Program-made: the position numbers and the translations under genes
The notes under the pieces: model-generated
What the model saw: only the letters and a program-made list of their open reading frames with translations
What the model was told of the DNA's origin: nothing
The model's database searches: none
Part shown: piece after piece, positions 21,629-34,099 of the stretch
Position numbering within the stretch: position 1 is the stretch's first letter
How the letters are laid out: every line of letters begins with the position of its first letter
Assembly: GCA_002812745.2 (NCBI GenBank)
Contig: NCSJ02000140.1
Span: 1 to 64,000 of the forward strand
Origin: Scytalidium lignicola
Lineage: Eukaryota > Ascomycota > Leotiomycetes
Direction of reading: 5' to 3'
Length of the DNA: 64,000 nucleotides

Positions 21629-24600
21629 TCACAGTTCTAATTGCACATTTGACACAAAATGTGCACCGCCGGCACACCGATAACCTCCAGGTTGCTTGAT
21701 CCACCGAAACCCCATAACACAAAGCCCCATATGCTTCAACTTATGCTGCGTAGCCTGTTCTTTCCTCCGCTCTTCCTCCATTTTCTCTCTTTCTCGCTTC
21801 AACCTTGCTAATTCTTCAAGATTTTTTCTGTTCTCCAAGATCCGTTTTAATCGCTCTTGCTCAAAACGGCGCTTTGCTTCGTCTTCCTCGTCACTAGAGC
21901 GGCAGCATTGGATCTCTTGCTCATGTCGATCCTTATGCTCATGCAATTCCTTCTCGTTCTCATCTGCTTCCTTTGCTCTCTGTTCACTTTCAGACTCCAG
22001 CTCACAAAATTCCTGCTCCAGTGCGACTGCGGCTTGCTTGTCGAGTTGTAGCTGCATCCATATCTCCTGGCTGACGCCCGGGTCGGGGTTACCAGGATCA
22101 TCTAGCATCGTCACAGCCACGGGCGCTTCCGAAATAATTACCTCTGTTGATAGCTCTGTCCTATGTTCAGATTTATGACATGCTGAATTGCTTGATTTTG
22201 AAAGAGGTGGTGCGTCGGATACTCGAGGATCTTTAAGCTGCAGGGGCAAATGATGTGGACTGGAGTGGCTTGAAGCTCCAACTTCAGCGCGACCGCTACG
22301 CTCAGAAATCATAGTCTCGAACGCATGCAAGACGTCTATTTCATGGAGGAGAATGTCATTCTTTGATTTTGAATCCGCAGTCTGTAGCAACTTGCCGTAT
22401 ACTGCCTTTGTGAGAAGACTAACGTCACGCGCACTACCCCAATTAGGTGTATTTATCAGAATATTGAAGCGATGTAGGAGGGCATCCTTAAAATCCATGG
22501 ATGGAGATGCGATTACCTTGATGTCTAGGTGCTTCTTCTTCTTGAGCTGCTTAGTAAAGAGGTCTAGACACTGCGGCGGATCTATAGCTCGAAACTGGAT
22601 GGTTTCTGGAAAGCGACTCGTAAGTCCGGGGTTGACAGACATTAGACGATTGATATCCGCATCGTAACCAGCTAGAATAATAACTAGTTTCTGTGCAAAT
22701 TCGGGCTTTGTGATACAATCTACGATTTCGTCCATGGCTTCTTTTGCAAAGTGGCCTTCAGCAAGGCGGTAGGCTTCATCGATGAAGAGTACTTTTCCAA
22801 GTGATTTTTGAAAAAGCTCCTTTGTCTTAGGACCAGTCTGACCGACGTACTCCCCAACCAGGTCGGTTACGGATCTCTCAAGAACTTCGGCACTCGCCAG
22901 GAAGCCCATGTCGTAGTATACCTTACCAATTTTCCGGGCGGTTGTTGTTTTACCAGTGCCTGTAGAGCCTGTAAACATATTTTCTCTGATGTAATGAACT
23001 AGTCTGACACTCACCTGGGGGACCACGAAAGAGAAAACTAAAGGGAATCTGCTCACGCGGGTCCATGCTACGAGCTCTCATGTTTGCTACTGTGTTCTGG
23101 TAGCCCTCAAGCCGAGCCACAAGTTCTTCACGGCCGACCTCTCCCTCAAACAACATTCGTATGTTCGTAGCTGCGCGCTCGCCTCTGTCAAAGTCCGGAT
23201 CCATGTCGACAGCTTCTAATGTTGATGCGTCCTTAACATTCCCAGCAGAACGTCGTTGCTGATGACGAAGCTTGGCACCGTTCAGTAAGATGTCAACTTC
23301 TCCGGCATTTCCAAAGTTTGGCTTGTTACGTGCGCGTTTTAGGACTTCCATAGCAACCGCTTTGGCTTGATCGGTGGCATTGTAAGCCTGAGACTTCAAT
23401 TTCATATCCAGTATTACCCTAAGCTCCTCGTCTGTGAAATCCTCGAATTGGAAAGCTTCGCTTAGAGGAAATCGTCGACTCAAGCCAGGGTTAACGCTCT
23501 GAAACATTGTTTCCATCTGATCTTTGTACCCAAGCAACAGCACGCACCGGTCATCGCCAGGTACACTTTGGACTTCAGCAACAATAGTGTCGATGACAGC
23601 CGCCTTGTACGAATCAGTACTTGATCCGCGTCCAGTACCACCGCCACCATGGAGCCCATATGCCTCGTCTATAACGAGGACTTTGCCTATTGTAGAGGCC
23701 AATATTCCTTTAGTTATCTTCTCAGAGGCTCCCAAGACATCACCAACGAAGTCAGAAGGATTTTTTACCACAACTGTAAACGTTAGTTGATTGATATTAT
23801 TAACAGATATAAGGATCTTACCCTCGCCGTTAGACAACAGACCAATATCGGCGAGAATCTGCCCGTACAGTTTCGCCACAGTTGTCTTCCCGGTGCCTGG
23901 AGAGCCCAGGAACACTTTATTGAGGTTGAATTGTAGCAGAGGCTGTTCTGCTATCTCCCGCTCGTAATTGAACTGAATGCTGTCAAAGAGTGCGACGATA
24001 GATTGCTTCACGGCGTTCAATCCCGTCAGGTTCTTGAGCTTCTGCCATGATATGTTGCCCGTCAGTACATTGGAGGGCTCGGGTCCGAGTAGATCCTCCC
24101 GAGCCAGAAGGAAATCATCAGGTTTTTTCCCCTCACGCCTCTCACGCCCAAGTCTTTTTGCTTGTCTCGACAATATTTTTGCAACCACGTTTTCGACTGC
24201 ACGCGCGTTGCCAAAACCTTCATTACCACGACCATATCCAATGCGCCTGGCTACGATCCGGCAGAAGAGTCCGCTAAACTCTTGTTCGATTTTCATGCGG
24301 CCCTGATACCGCTTGTTTACCTGGTACTCGAATATACGTCTCAACTCTTCATCCTCGTAGTCATCAAATTGGAGTTCATGAGGAAATCGGCTCGGTAGTC
24401 CTGGATTATGAGCAAAGAATTTCTCCATTGGCTTACGGTATCCAGCTATGATGAAGATGATCTTGCCGGTCAAGTTTTCAACCTCAGCTAGGAGAAAGTC
24501 CAGGACTTGTGTACCACCGATGTTATTGTTAGAAACAAGTTGATATGCTTCGTCGATAAATATGGCTCCTCCGCCTGCGTCCAGGACGGCCTGTATCAGC

Positions 24601-27600
24601 TTCTCGCATGCCTTCACGCCATCAGCCGCCAGTCTGGCACCAGTAGTTTCTTGGATCATTGATCCCGGCACAACCCCAACTGATGCCAAGAACTTTGCAT
24701 ACTGTCGAGCAACTGTCGTCTTGCCTGTTCCTGGATTCCCAAGGAGAGCCACCCCGAAATGTTCCGTGTTAAGGCTGGCATTTTGTCGGATGCAGGTATC
24801 GATCTTGGTCTTAATGTCGAGAAACTTCAGTTTAACTGATTCAAGCCCAATCATCGCCATTAAAGCGTCTAAATGCTCGTTTGCTGCCCCCTCATGAACC
24901 TTTTGATAGTTCCATTCTTGTTCGGCTTCAGAAGTTGGCGGGTCACTCGTGTCTTGTAGGCTTGGCTCATTAGATGAAGTCATCTGGGCCTCCGCTGGTG
25001 ATTTGGCTTCCATTTTCCCAGTAACAGGTGATGTGATAGTTTCAGCTGCTACATTTTTAGCGGCCCTACTTACCATCTCTCTAACATCCGCGAGATCCTT
25101 TTTACGCTGCTCTAGGATACGATCTCGGTTTTGATCATCTGCATAGTTCTTCTGTAGACGCCTCTCATGTGCAATTTCGTCATCAATCTCTGCCAGTTTT
25201 GCTGCATATTCTTTCTCTTTCGCTTGTCGTTGCAAATCAAGCTTATAATCGCGCTCTCGCTGGGCTTCACGCATGGCAGCTTCAGCTTCGCATTTGCGGC
25301 ATGGAGAACGCTGTTGCCAGCACTTCCATTTGGTTTTATGCCCTTTCGGGCAGACATCCTCAATTATCCGCTGGCATTGGATTTTTGAATGATCTGAAAG
25401 CTGGTGGCATCGTTGTGGACAGGTGTGTTTGCCGCATTTTAACATTATTTGACTTTTAAAAAAGATAAGCCTCAAAACCAGGAGAGAAAAAAATACAGTA
25501 GACGAGTATACTCACCATGGCTCGGAGCATCCTCCATCTGGGCACTCAAGCTCAAAATCCTCTGTCTTCTTCAATAATGCAGTTTTGTCAGGGTGTCGCT
25601 CACATTGAATTGGAAGACCGTCAAAAAGCTGCCCTGCTTGACCGAGCTGCTGAATAAAAGGAGCCCACACTTTGCGACCTCTTTTGCTAGCAGTGAAAGT
25701 TCGAGCATTCCCAACTATTATCAGACCATCGCGTGCTCGTGACAATAGCACGTTAAGCCGCTGGGGGGCAGCCATGAACCCAATATTGCCGTCGGTATTA
25801 CCCCGTGTGAGGCTTACAATAACGATGTCGCTTTCTTCGCCTTGGTAGTTATCTGGGATAGAATTAGTAATTTTGAAATTCTACACATTAAAAACCGCAG
25901 CGGAATATTCATTGATCAAGACTTCGTCGAGAACATAACTGGCAGGGGCATACCGATTGTGGATATTCGTAGACTTCTTTTCCCGACATTGGCACTTGCT
26001 GGTGACAATAACCCGGCCTTGACCAAATCAAATGAGTCCAAATCATTTAATACCGGATCATTTTCCTTACTAAGGCACTTGTACAACAGTCGTAGCTGTC
26101 CTAAGTACGGTGTGAGAACAACCTGCTGATCAGTTCCATAGCCCTGTTGGGCGAGGTATCGGACCATTTTCAAAATTATTTGTGCCTCAAAGTCGTTCTG
26201 GTGGCTGACCTTCGAACCATTGTCTCGCTTGTCTGCAACATTGTTAAACTCAACCTCTGGGTGACTGTGGTCAAAAAAGATGACGTTAGATTGGAAACCG
26301 CGTAGTCTTGGCCTATTCATTGTCTTGACATCGTCCTGTAGTTCAGGATACATTAACCTCTTCACGAGAACGGAGATTTCAGGCCGCATACGATGCTGTT
26401 TCGCAAGAGTTGTATGTGGATAGCCCCCAATAACGAGCCGCTCGAAAAGAGATTTGTTTAAATCGAAGCCATCGCCCTTCTCAATAGTCAGGGCAAAATT
26501 GTTAACCTTCGGACGGAGTTGTTGATGATCCCCAATGAGAACAAGGTGCTTCGTGTTGGTAGAAAGCGAGGCTAAGACGTGGCATTCGAGAATCTCACCT
26601 GCCTCTTCGACGAGTATGATGCCCGGGTTGGCATTGCTGAGCTCTTTCCGGTACTTTGCGGCCCCAGTTGTCGTGCAGCCGATAATCCGCTTGCCTTTAA
26701 TGATCTCGGCATACTTTTGCTCACGGACGGTGCTATATTTCTCGAAAGTCGCATTATATTGCTGAATTGAATCCTGCAACATGATTGCTCGTTCTAGATA
26801 GAATTCCCGGATCCATTTCTGAAAATACTCGATTCTGGTGGTTTTGTCCATCCCCCATATCTGTGGGTGCGCTCTCCCAATGGTCTCCTGGAAGATGCCA
26901 GCACTTTGACATTGTAACCACCTATCCATGAGGTACGAGGGGCTGATTGCTTTACCATCTCTCCCTACTAGAACCATCCCATCTTCGTCATATTCAGGAA
27001 CACTCAGTGCGTGGTAAAAGACCGCATCGCTGGCCGAAAACTCTAGAAACTCCAACAACTCCTTAGCTGAGGCCTTGAGGTGTCGAAAATTGGTTGCTTG
27101 ATCCTGAATTTCTTGAGAAAGATGATCGATCTTACTCTCATGCTGGTTGAGAAGGATCCAAGAATCACGCGTGCGGCGGTAACTCCCTGATTGTTCATGT
27201 AGTCCCAAATGTTTTGTTGCAGAAGTTGATTTCGATCCGAGTCTTAGCATGTCCTGTGTTACTACACCAATGTTAAGGATATCTTCCAAGAACTGATCGA
27301 GCGCGTGATTAGTGTAGCAGAGTACTAAAATGGTCTCGCGGGAGTTTTCAAGTAACGCTTTCGCAAGGAGTGCTCCGATAAATGACTTTCCAGTGCCTGC
27401 ACAGTTTTGATTAACAAGTAGAAGATAAGATTTCGAAGTAACATTCATGGGGCTTACCGGGTGGGCCTTGTACCAAACTTACAGCTTGGGACAGACCAGC
27501 GATCAGAGATTCAGTCTGTGATTTATCGAGACTAACATCTTTCTCAAGCCGAAGAACATTGCGAAGATTTCGGCCTTCGTGCTTTCCGAGCTGTTCAACT

Positions 27601-28931
27601 AAGCGTGGACAAACTGACGATTTAGCAACGCTTTCACTCTTGACTAGACCAAGGAGCTCGTTCGATAATGGAATTGCATTCATTTGTTGTAATGACTTCA
27701 AGATCGGTTCATATGCGTAGAATGGTGTGTCAACTAAAACAAATTCGACTTCACGTTGATGAGCTGTCTTCAAGGTGATCAGGGTCTTCGTGATAGCGGA
27801 ATTTCCAAGCATCTGAAGTAATAGGATGGGCGGATCCTCAGCTAGAAAGTCTTCATTCCTATCGATAGTAGCGAAGGCTACGATTTCATTCAAGCGTAAT
27901 AAACACCCAAACGAGCCGTGTTTCAGGATGTTCTTGTTCTCTTCAAAGTATTTCTTTCGTGTAGCCTTGGTTGCTTCGCCCGGCACATGGAGTCCTTGGT
28001 AGCATCGCAATGCAATTGAGGCTGATTTGCGTCTGCTGTCATTGCCGCAATGGACCTGATGAAATACAAGCTGCTGAAGTCGATATGATGTCCGTTTGCC
28101 TGCTTTCTTACCGCGTGCGATCTGGAGGTCGTTACGAAGCTCGCCCAACATCTCCTCCCGGAGGAGGCGGAACTGGTTGTCCAGATGTGCTGCAACGCGC
28201 GTGTCTGGCCCCATCTCAAGGACCGCCTCGCTCTGCAGATAGAAAGGCCGCTCCTTCGCGGTCAGTTCATCTGCGGTGGGGAAGATGGAGATCTCTCGGA
28301 ACTCTTCAAAGTCATTGTCGTGGCGGCCACCAGGCTTGATGGCTCCCCTAGTCGTGGTATTGGTGCTACGTAACACATCTTGAATCTTATAAGCTAAACT
28401 CCGAACTTCAGCGTCCGACGACTCCAGCAGCCCTCCACCTGGATCTACAGCTTTCTTGGCGATCGGACGGACATCAAGCTCTCCCAAGGCCGGCCGTGAG
28501 GTTAACAGCTCCAGGAGCAGCCAGGCAAAGGCTTGTACGCCGGTTGACGATAGCCTCTTCTCTACATAAAGCTTCTCCAGCGCGTTCCAGAATATCGGGG
28601 GATCCACCACCGCAAGCAGCACGTCTCTCAACAACTGGCCGCCGTACAGCTGTTTCACGCCATCGTCAGCGATATATCTTAGAAGGGGGGTAGCGGACTG
28701 GTTTATGAAGACCACGGAGATGTCGCGCCGGAGACTGGACTTAAGAGCTTCGAGCCCGTGAGCAGCAGCCACCAGGCTTTCAATGCACCGCGATGGGTCC
28801 TCTCGATCGCAAACTGCTTCTAGAAACAGCTTGGCCTCATTGGGACTCGCGATAGCACGTTCGCCTTTAAGGGCAGCAAAGAAGAATTTGTGCAGCCTAT
28901 TTGACTGGTATGAATCACCTGTCCGCGTCAT
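21629..28931 (-). CDS. SF1 helicase + NFX1-type zinc finger + triple CbbX-like AAA+ protein
   Basis: Six minus-strand exons: 28931-27458, 27396-25954, 25852-25516, 25452-23822, 23773-23015, 22959-21629. Introns of 61, 101, 63, 48 and 55 nt all keep frame and total 2,324 residues. Order: a 480-residue N-terminal helical region; Upf1/ZNFX1-type SF1 helicase with Walker A GPPGTGKS (489-496), motif II EEAGE (755-759, canonical DEAA), GDHQQLRP (780-787), QHRMRPE (825-831) and NVLLSRARDG (about 1006); NFX1-type zinc finger (CSEPC, LKCGKHTCPQRCH, about 1081-1100); coiled coil; AAA1 (GNPGTGKT 1323-1330, IDEA 1384-1387); AAA2 (GSPGTGKT 1601-1608, IDEA 1663-1666); AAA3 (GPPGTGKT 1879-1886, IDEA 1941-1944); C-terminal coiled coil (about 2180-2290) and a short FRWIKQPGGYRCAGG tail. 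All three AAA modules keep NPGLxxRFP. Human ZNFX1 senses RNA; the AAA additions are fungal. Role inferred as RNA surveillance or defence. Confidence 0.9.
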
Positions 28932-29284
28932 GATGCTCCAGGGCGTATGATCTCGAGGTAGAGAGTTGCGGAAATGGAGGAGTCGAAGGCTCAGAATCCC
29001 TTGAGATATAGTTTTAAGGATGCACTAATGAGGCAGGTGGGGAGATATCGTTGAAGAGCTCTAGAAAACCATCATGGTGCGGCCTCAGCTCTGTGTAACA
29101 GGACGAGCTACCAGTCTCATCGCGCCAACACAGCACCACCATGTGCCTCGCCGCGGAAGGAGGGTCAGCGATTGCGTATAAGAAGCAAAGACGGGCAGCT
29201 CATATACTGGCTGATCGAGCTCTTCCTTTTCTTTTCAGTTTCCTAGATAACCCGTCCTACGTTATTAGCCATTCATAGGCGAGG
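28932..29284. promoter_or_regulatory. Bidirectional promoter of the helicase/AAA+ and nuclease-like pair
   Basis: Only 353 bp separate the two divergent start codons, so both genes must share regulatory DNA. No clear TATA box on either side. Confidence 0.55.
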
Positions 29285-30806
29285 ATGTTTGGCAGGAGAT
29301 CCCGAGCTAAGTCGGTTGGCATTGTGAGGCCTCCCATACTGCAAGCGTCTTCCCCGCCCGTGGGCCCTCTACTGGAAATCGTGAGCAGGAAGGATGTGGG
29401 TGTTGGTATGGCTGGCCACAGCCAGAGCAGTGCAGTCGAAGAAGCAGCAATCACTCACTGCGAGTATATTGCGTCCTACAACTGGCTGGATCGCAGCAAG
29501 CCATCCATAGCCATCCCAGGTCGTATCCTCTTCGTCCTTGTCAGCTATGCTTGACTGACTGGAGAACAATGTAGGCGCTCCTCCAGCATGGACTCCGCCA
29601 ATTACGCCTGTGAAGCTCAGCTTAGACAGCGGGACATACTATCGCGACCCAAATGCTGCGCGAGCCCCCGTCTTCCCTCTCGAGCCAGCAGTTCAGGCAG
29701 TCCTAACAGAGGCCAGGGAGCTAGATACTCAGAGTATTGATCTCTTCACTTGTTCAAGCGCCTTTGGCAGTCTCCTACGCTTTGTAAGGGGGGTCGACAA
29801 GCCGTTTCGATTCTTTGTCGAAATCATTGGGCATACTGCCTTCTTTATCCGACACGAGAACTCGCCCACTGAGCTCATTCCAGATGTCAAGGGCTATGGC
29901 CACACCTTCCCCGAGGCGTATACAACGTGGGACAGCGAAGTCAAAGGGTCTACATCTCACCAGAGGCTGTTGCAATACAGCTTCGGTGGTCTTTCCTGTA
30001 TCGTACGATTCCAATGCGATGGATACCTCAAATCGAAGGCCCCAAAGGACACGAAACGGGGAACGAACCATGGGGCAGACGGCATATCTGCCATACTAGA
30101 CAGCATGGATAGCATGAATGTGGTTGCTTCTCAAGACCGGATGGATCTTCAAGCTGGCACCCTCAATGTCGAAATTGCCGGTCGCCGAATTCCACAGACG
30201 GCCGTATTTGAACTTAAGACTCGCTCCGTCCGCAATGAGAGGAATGTGTTTGAAGAAGAGCTCCCTCGCTTTTGGACTGCGCAAATTGATAACTTCATCC
30301 TTGCTCGCCACGAGTCCGGGGCGTTCAACGACATCCAGGTCATGGACATATCGGAAAGGGTGAAACGATGGGAGCAGGAGAGCCAAGACGACCTAAGGTC
30401 ACTAGTTTGGATCCTTCGGAAGATCATAGCCGTCGCAAACGCAAGGAATGACAAGAAGTTAGAAGTACAGTGTAAGAGCCTGGAAGCACTAGAACTGCGA
30501 GAACAAGACTCTAGTGAGCATAATGCACTCCCGCACTACCTGAAGTCGCAGTGGTTAGGCAACAAATTATCAAGACAAAAAGATTATGAGGTGAAAGCAC
30601 CTTTCGAAGGAGTTGGTGAGCCAATTGGTAATGAAGCTCTGAAAGAGTCTGAGTTCCACTTTTATAATCCCGATCTGCGGGACGAGGAATCTGAGAACCG
30701 TTTTTACAACTCAGATTGGGAATCGGAGGAATCGGAGGAGTCTGAGAAAGACTTCACCGCTTGCTCGGCTGACAGTTGTGGCTATTGTGGCCACTGTTCG
30801 TATTAA
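29285..30806 (+). CDS. PD-(D/E)XK-like protein, often labelled 'geranylgeranyl pyrophosphate synthetase'
   Basis: Exons 29285-29519 and 29575-30806 (55-nt intron, GTCGTA...ATGTAG), 488 residues. The beginning (HCEYIASYNWLD, then APPAWTPP) and the end (FTACSADSCGYCGHCSY) match a conserved fungal family that databases often call geranylgeranyl pyrophosphate synthetase. No prenyl-synthase DDxxD motif is present. Instead there is an acidic residue in RFQCDGYL (D227) and, after an insertion, AVFELKTRS (E291-L-K293). These fit a PD-(D/E)XK nuclease core, with ELKT also found in the Rai1/DXO decapping nucleases. A Trp/Arg-rich helix (PRFWTAQIDNFILARH) follows. The C-terminal Cys pattern CX4CX2CX2C may bind zinc. 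Divergent pairing with the helicase gene suggests a joint RNA- or DNA-directed function. Family membership is firm; nuclease activity is inference. Confidence 0.78.
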
Positions 30807-32101
30807 TGTTTAGATACGAAGGAGACGATGAGTGATTTTAATATTAGTCTATTGGTTTTTATTTAATCAGATAATGTTTTAACATTATAGTATTATTATA
30901 TAATAAGTTTGAGTACTGTGGTTTAGGCCACCGAATCCGAGGGGGTAAATCGCTGTTTTATGCACCCTCGATCGCCCGCTTAGCCCTGATAAACAAAATG
31001 TTGCTAGCAAAACCGAGCTTGTTTATCCTTACATGGGAACGTATAATGTTGATACTTCCACAGAGACAGGTGCTTCGTTAGAGAGTAAAAAAGGTAGCTG
31101 ATAAACAAAACATCTTGTGCTTGGATAATGAATACACTTACGATCTAAAATCTAAGGGGTATATCATATGCCTTGTCGTCCATTTTTACACGCGCTAAGA
31201 CTTGAAAGATTGTCTAATAAGTATTCCATCTATATATTTATGGGAATTATTAATCCATCTAATCTATTTTAAAAACGTCCACTTTATATGATCGGTTTAG
31301 AATTGACGCTGGATGACCAAACTAGGACGAAACGACAGATATGTGATTGTTTATAAAAAATCTTCAAATATATATTTAAGTATAATAACTTAATAAAATA
31401 TTTTATAAAGTAAATTTCAATAATAGTAATAAAAAGTTTAATAATTATATTATATAATTATCAGCCTTGTTTTACAGTAAAAATATACTGCTTGTTGTTA
31501 AATACCGTATATCGTAAAAAAGTAATGGCACGGATAATCCCCACCAGTCTCGAATATTTCTCGTGTTTAGCCTTCCCCCCGCGTTGGGGTCGTCCATTTA
31601 GCCGGCTGATGTCTTTCTCCATATTTCAAACCCCAGAAACCCCAGAAACCCCAGAGCATCCCACTCTCGCCCCGTGCCAGATGCGGGGCGTCCGTCTACT
31701 ATAATACTTGGCGTGCTTGGATCAACCGTGTCGGAAAATCTAGTACTACTTGGGCTAGTGAAGCTCGAATAATACTCTGTATTTGGAAGAAAATGCTGAA
31801 TAACATAGACAGGGTTGACAACTATTTATCCAAGCTGCCAAGTAACCAAGGTAGCTTGATCTTTGGGCAGCAAGCTAAGCTGGAAGCTTAGCTCAGAGAG
31901 ATACCTACGTATCCATCTTTGTTTCACCCCATTTATCGCCCCCATGGAATTTTGATGTGCATTATATAGACCAGATGGCTTCCCTCGCCGTGCACGATGT
32001 AGAATTGGTGTTCCACAAACACTTTCAAATCAGACCAGAGCGAAGTCCTTAAGAGTACCCTTATTTCCTTGATCATTGCGTTGCATCTGTTGTGATCTAC
32101 G
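30807..32101. other. AT-rich intergenic DNA and sugar-porter promoter
   Basis: Bases 30,840-31,490 are AT-rich with no gene. GC content rises at 31,560-31,700, where the CreA-type sites listed next occur. Confidence 0.45.
31570..31688. promoter_or_regulatory. Cluster of CreA-type (SYGGRG) sites
   Basis: CCCCAG, the complement of CTGGGG, occurs three times at a 9-bp period (31631-36, 31640-45, 31649-54). GCGGGG lies at 31683-88 and its complement near 31,577-31,583. All fit the SYGGRG consensus of the carbon repressor CreA. The cluster is 414-530 bp before the start of the sugar porter at 32,102, a sensible place for glucose repression. Binding is inferred. Confidence 0.45.
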
Positions 32102-34099
32102 ATGGGGAAAGAAGCAGCAGAGTATACCGAGAAGCGCAGCATTGCTGTCACCAATGCCAATGCCTATGCGGACGAGCATGCTCAAGGGCTGGAGATCCCC
32201 AAAATCATATGGTACAAACACAAAGGGCTGCGAAAATTATATGCCTTGATCCCGATCCTGTTTCTCAATGCGACCATCAACGGTTACGACAGCAGTCTTC
32301 TTAATGGTCTCCAGACCTTGCCCCCTTGGCAAACCCGTTAGTTGCTCTTCTGAGAAATTGGAATTATCAGGTGCTTCAATTGGGCCTAACACATCTCTAG
32401 ACTACGGACACCCCGTGGGCTCTGAACTTGGACTGTTCAATGCCATCTATAACATTGGTGGGATTTGTGCGCTGCCATTCAGTGCCTACATTGCCGACAT
32501 TCTAGGCAGGAAAACGGGTATTTGTATCGGCTTGGTCATAGTCTTCATCGGCACAATTATTCAAGGTGATTTTTCTCCAGGGCGATTTATATGAGAAGTG
32601 GGAGGTGCTGACGTGAATGTGAAGTGGTTCCCGCTGGTCACCACGATAGCATGTTCATTGGAGGTCGATTCTTAATTGGTCTTGGGTATGTCATTGAACC
32701 CTACGAAATCAACAAACCATGCAATGCTGATCATTATAAATAGAGCAAATATTTCTCAGGGCTCGTCGCCAGTCCTTGTTACAGAGCTGGCTCACCCGCA
32801 GCACAGAGGAAGAATCACAACTCTGTATGTTTTCTCCACATCCCTCCTCTAGAGTATCCTGCTAATATCCTTCAAAGGTACAACTCGATTTATGTAATAT
32901 CTCCCGAATCTATCATGATAACACGATTCAGCACTGACAGAATAATAGTCCCTCGGCGCAATCATCGCAGCTTGGACGGTGTTTGGCACTGTGAAATATA
33001 CCACTGATGCAGGGTGGCAGATTCCAACTGCCTTACAATCCGCAATGCCCGCTCTTCAACTCCTCCTGCTCTACTTCGTCCCAGAAAGTCCTAGATGGCT
33101 GTGCTCGAAGGATCGTTCTGATGAAGCTCTCGCCATCTTGGTGAAGGTCAGTCCATATTCCAAACATCTTCACCTGCAAGATCTTTAACGTAGACAACAG
33201 TACCATGCTGCAGGCGACGTCAACGATCGATTCGTTCTCTCTGAGTTCTACGAAATCCAGGAGACGCTGCGCCTTGAGAAAATCAATTCCAAGACGGGCT
33301 GGATCAACTTTGTGAAGACTCCCGGAAACAGGAAGCGCCTTATGCTCATCGCCATGGTCGCTTTCTTCTCCCAGTGCTCGGGTAACGGACTGATCTCCTA
33401 CTATCTACACAGCATCCTCAACTCCGTCGGCATCACGAAGTCCCACGACCAAACCATCATCAACGGAGGGCTCACCATCTGGTCACTGATCGTCTCTTGT
33501 GTCGCCTGTATGTTCGTCGACAAGGTCGGCCGACGGCCTCTGTTCATGAGTGCCGCTGTCGGAATGTTGGCCGTCTTCAGCATCTGGACCGCCTGTTCGG
33601 CCGTCTACAGCAAGACGGGAAGTACATCCGCTGGCTCTGCTGTAGTCGCCATGATCTTCTTGTTTAACGGTGCCATCGGAGTTGCCTACCCCGGTCTCAC
33701 GGTGGCATACCCCGTTGAAATCCTCCCATTCAACCTCCGAGCAAAGGGGATTGCGATCCTGTATGCTTGCAAGGCTCTTGCTTCAACGTTCAATCAATAT
33801 GGTACTTTGCTCCCAGCCAAGCCTGCTTCAAGATCTGAATGTACTAACATTATGTAAAAGTGAATCCCATTGGTCTGCAGCATCTCAGCTGGAAGTACTA
33901 TTTTGTCTACATCGCCATCCTCGTCCTTGAATGTTTCGCCGTTTGGTTCCTCTTCGTGGAGACAAAAGGTCCCACGCTTGAAGAAATCGCCCGTCTTTTC
34001 GATGGTGAGGATGCAAATGTTGCAGGGAAAGATTTGGTTGAACATAAGGTGCATGTCGAAGAGATTGAAGATGCAGAAGCCGTACACCAGAAGCTGTAG
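32102..34099 (+). CDS. MFS sugar transporter, lactose-permease-like
   Basis: Plasma-membrane sugar:H+ symporter family. Eight exons: 32102-32336, 32401-32565, 32625-32685, 32744-32824, 32878-32893, 32949-33146, 33201-33801, 33861-34099. Phases agree throughout and give 531 residues, the usual size. Exon 5 is only 16 nt. Motifs: GYDSSLLNGLQ in TM1, ADILGRKTG (loop 2-3), GGRFLIGLG (TM4), VTELAHPQHRGRITTL, PESPRWL (after TM6), VDKVGRRPL (loop 8-9), ETKGPTLEEIARLF (C-terminus). Branch sites CTAAC and CTGAC precede most acceptors. Sequence resembles fungal lactose and cellodextrin permeases; the true substrate is not decidable here. CreA-type sites upstream suggest glucose repression. Confidence 0.88.

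Noticed and set aside
29285..30806. Calling this gene a geranylgeranyl pyrophosphate synthase
   Set aside because: The name is widespread for this family, but no DDxxD motif or prenyl-synthase helix pattern is present.
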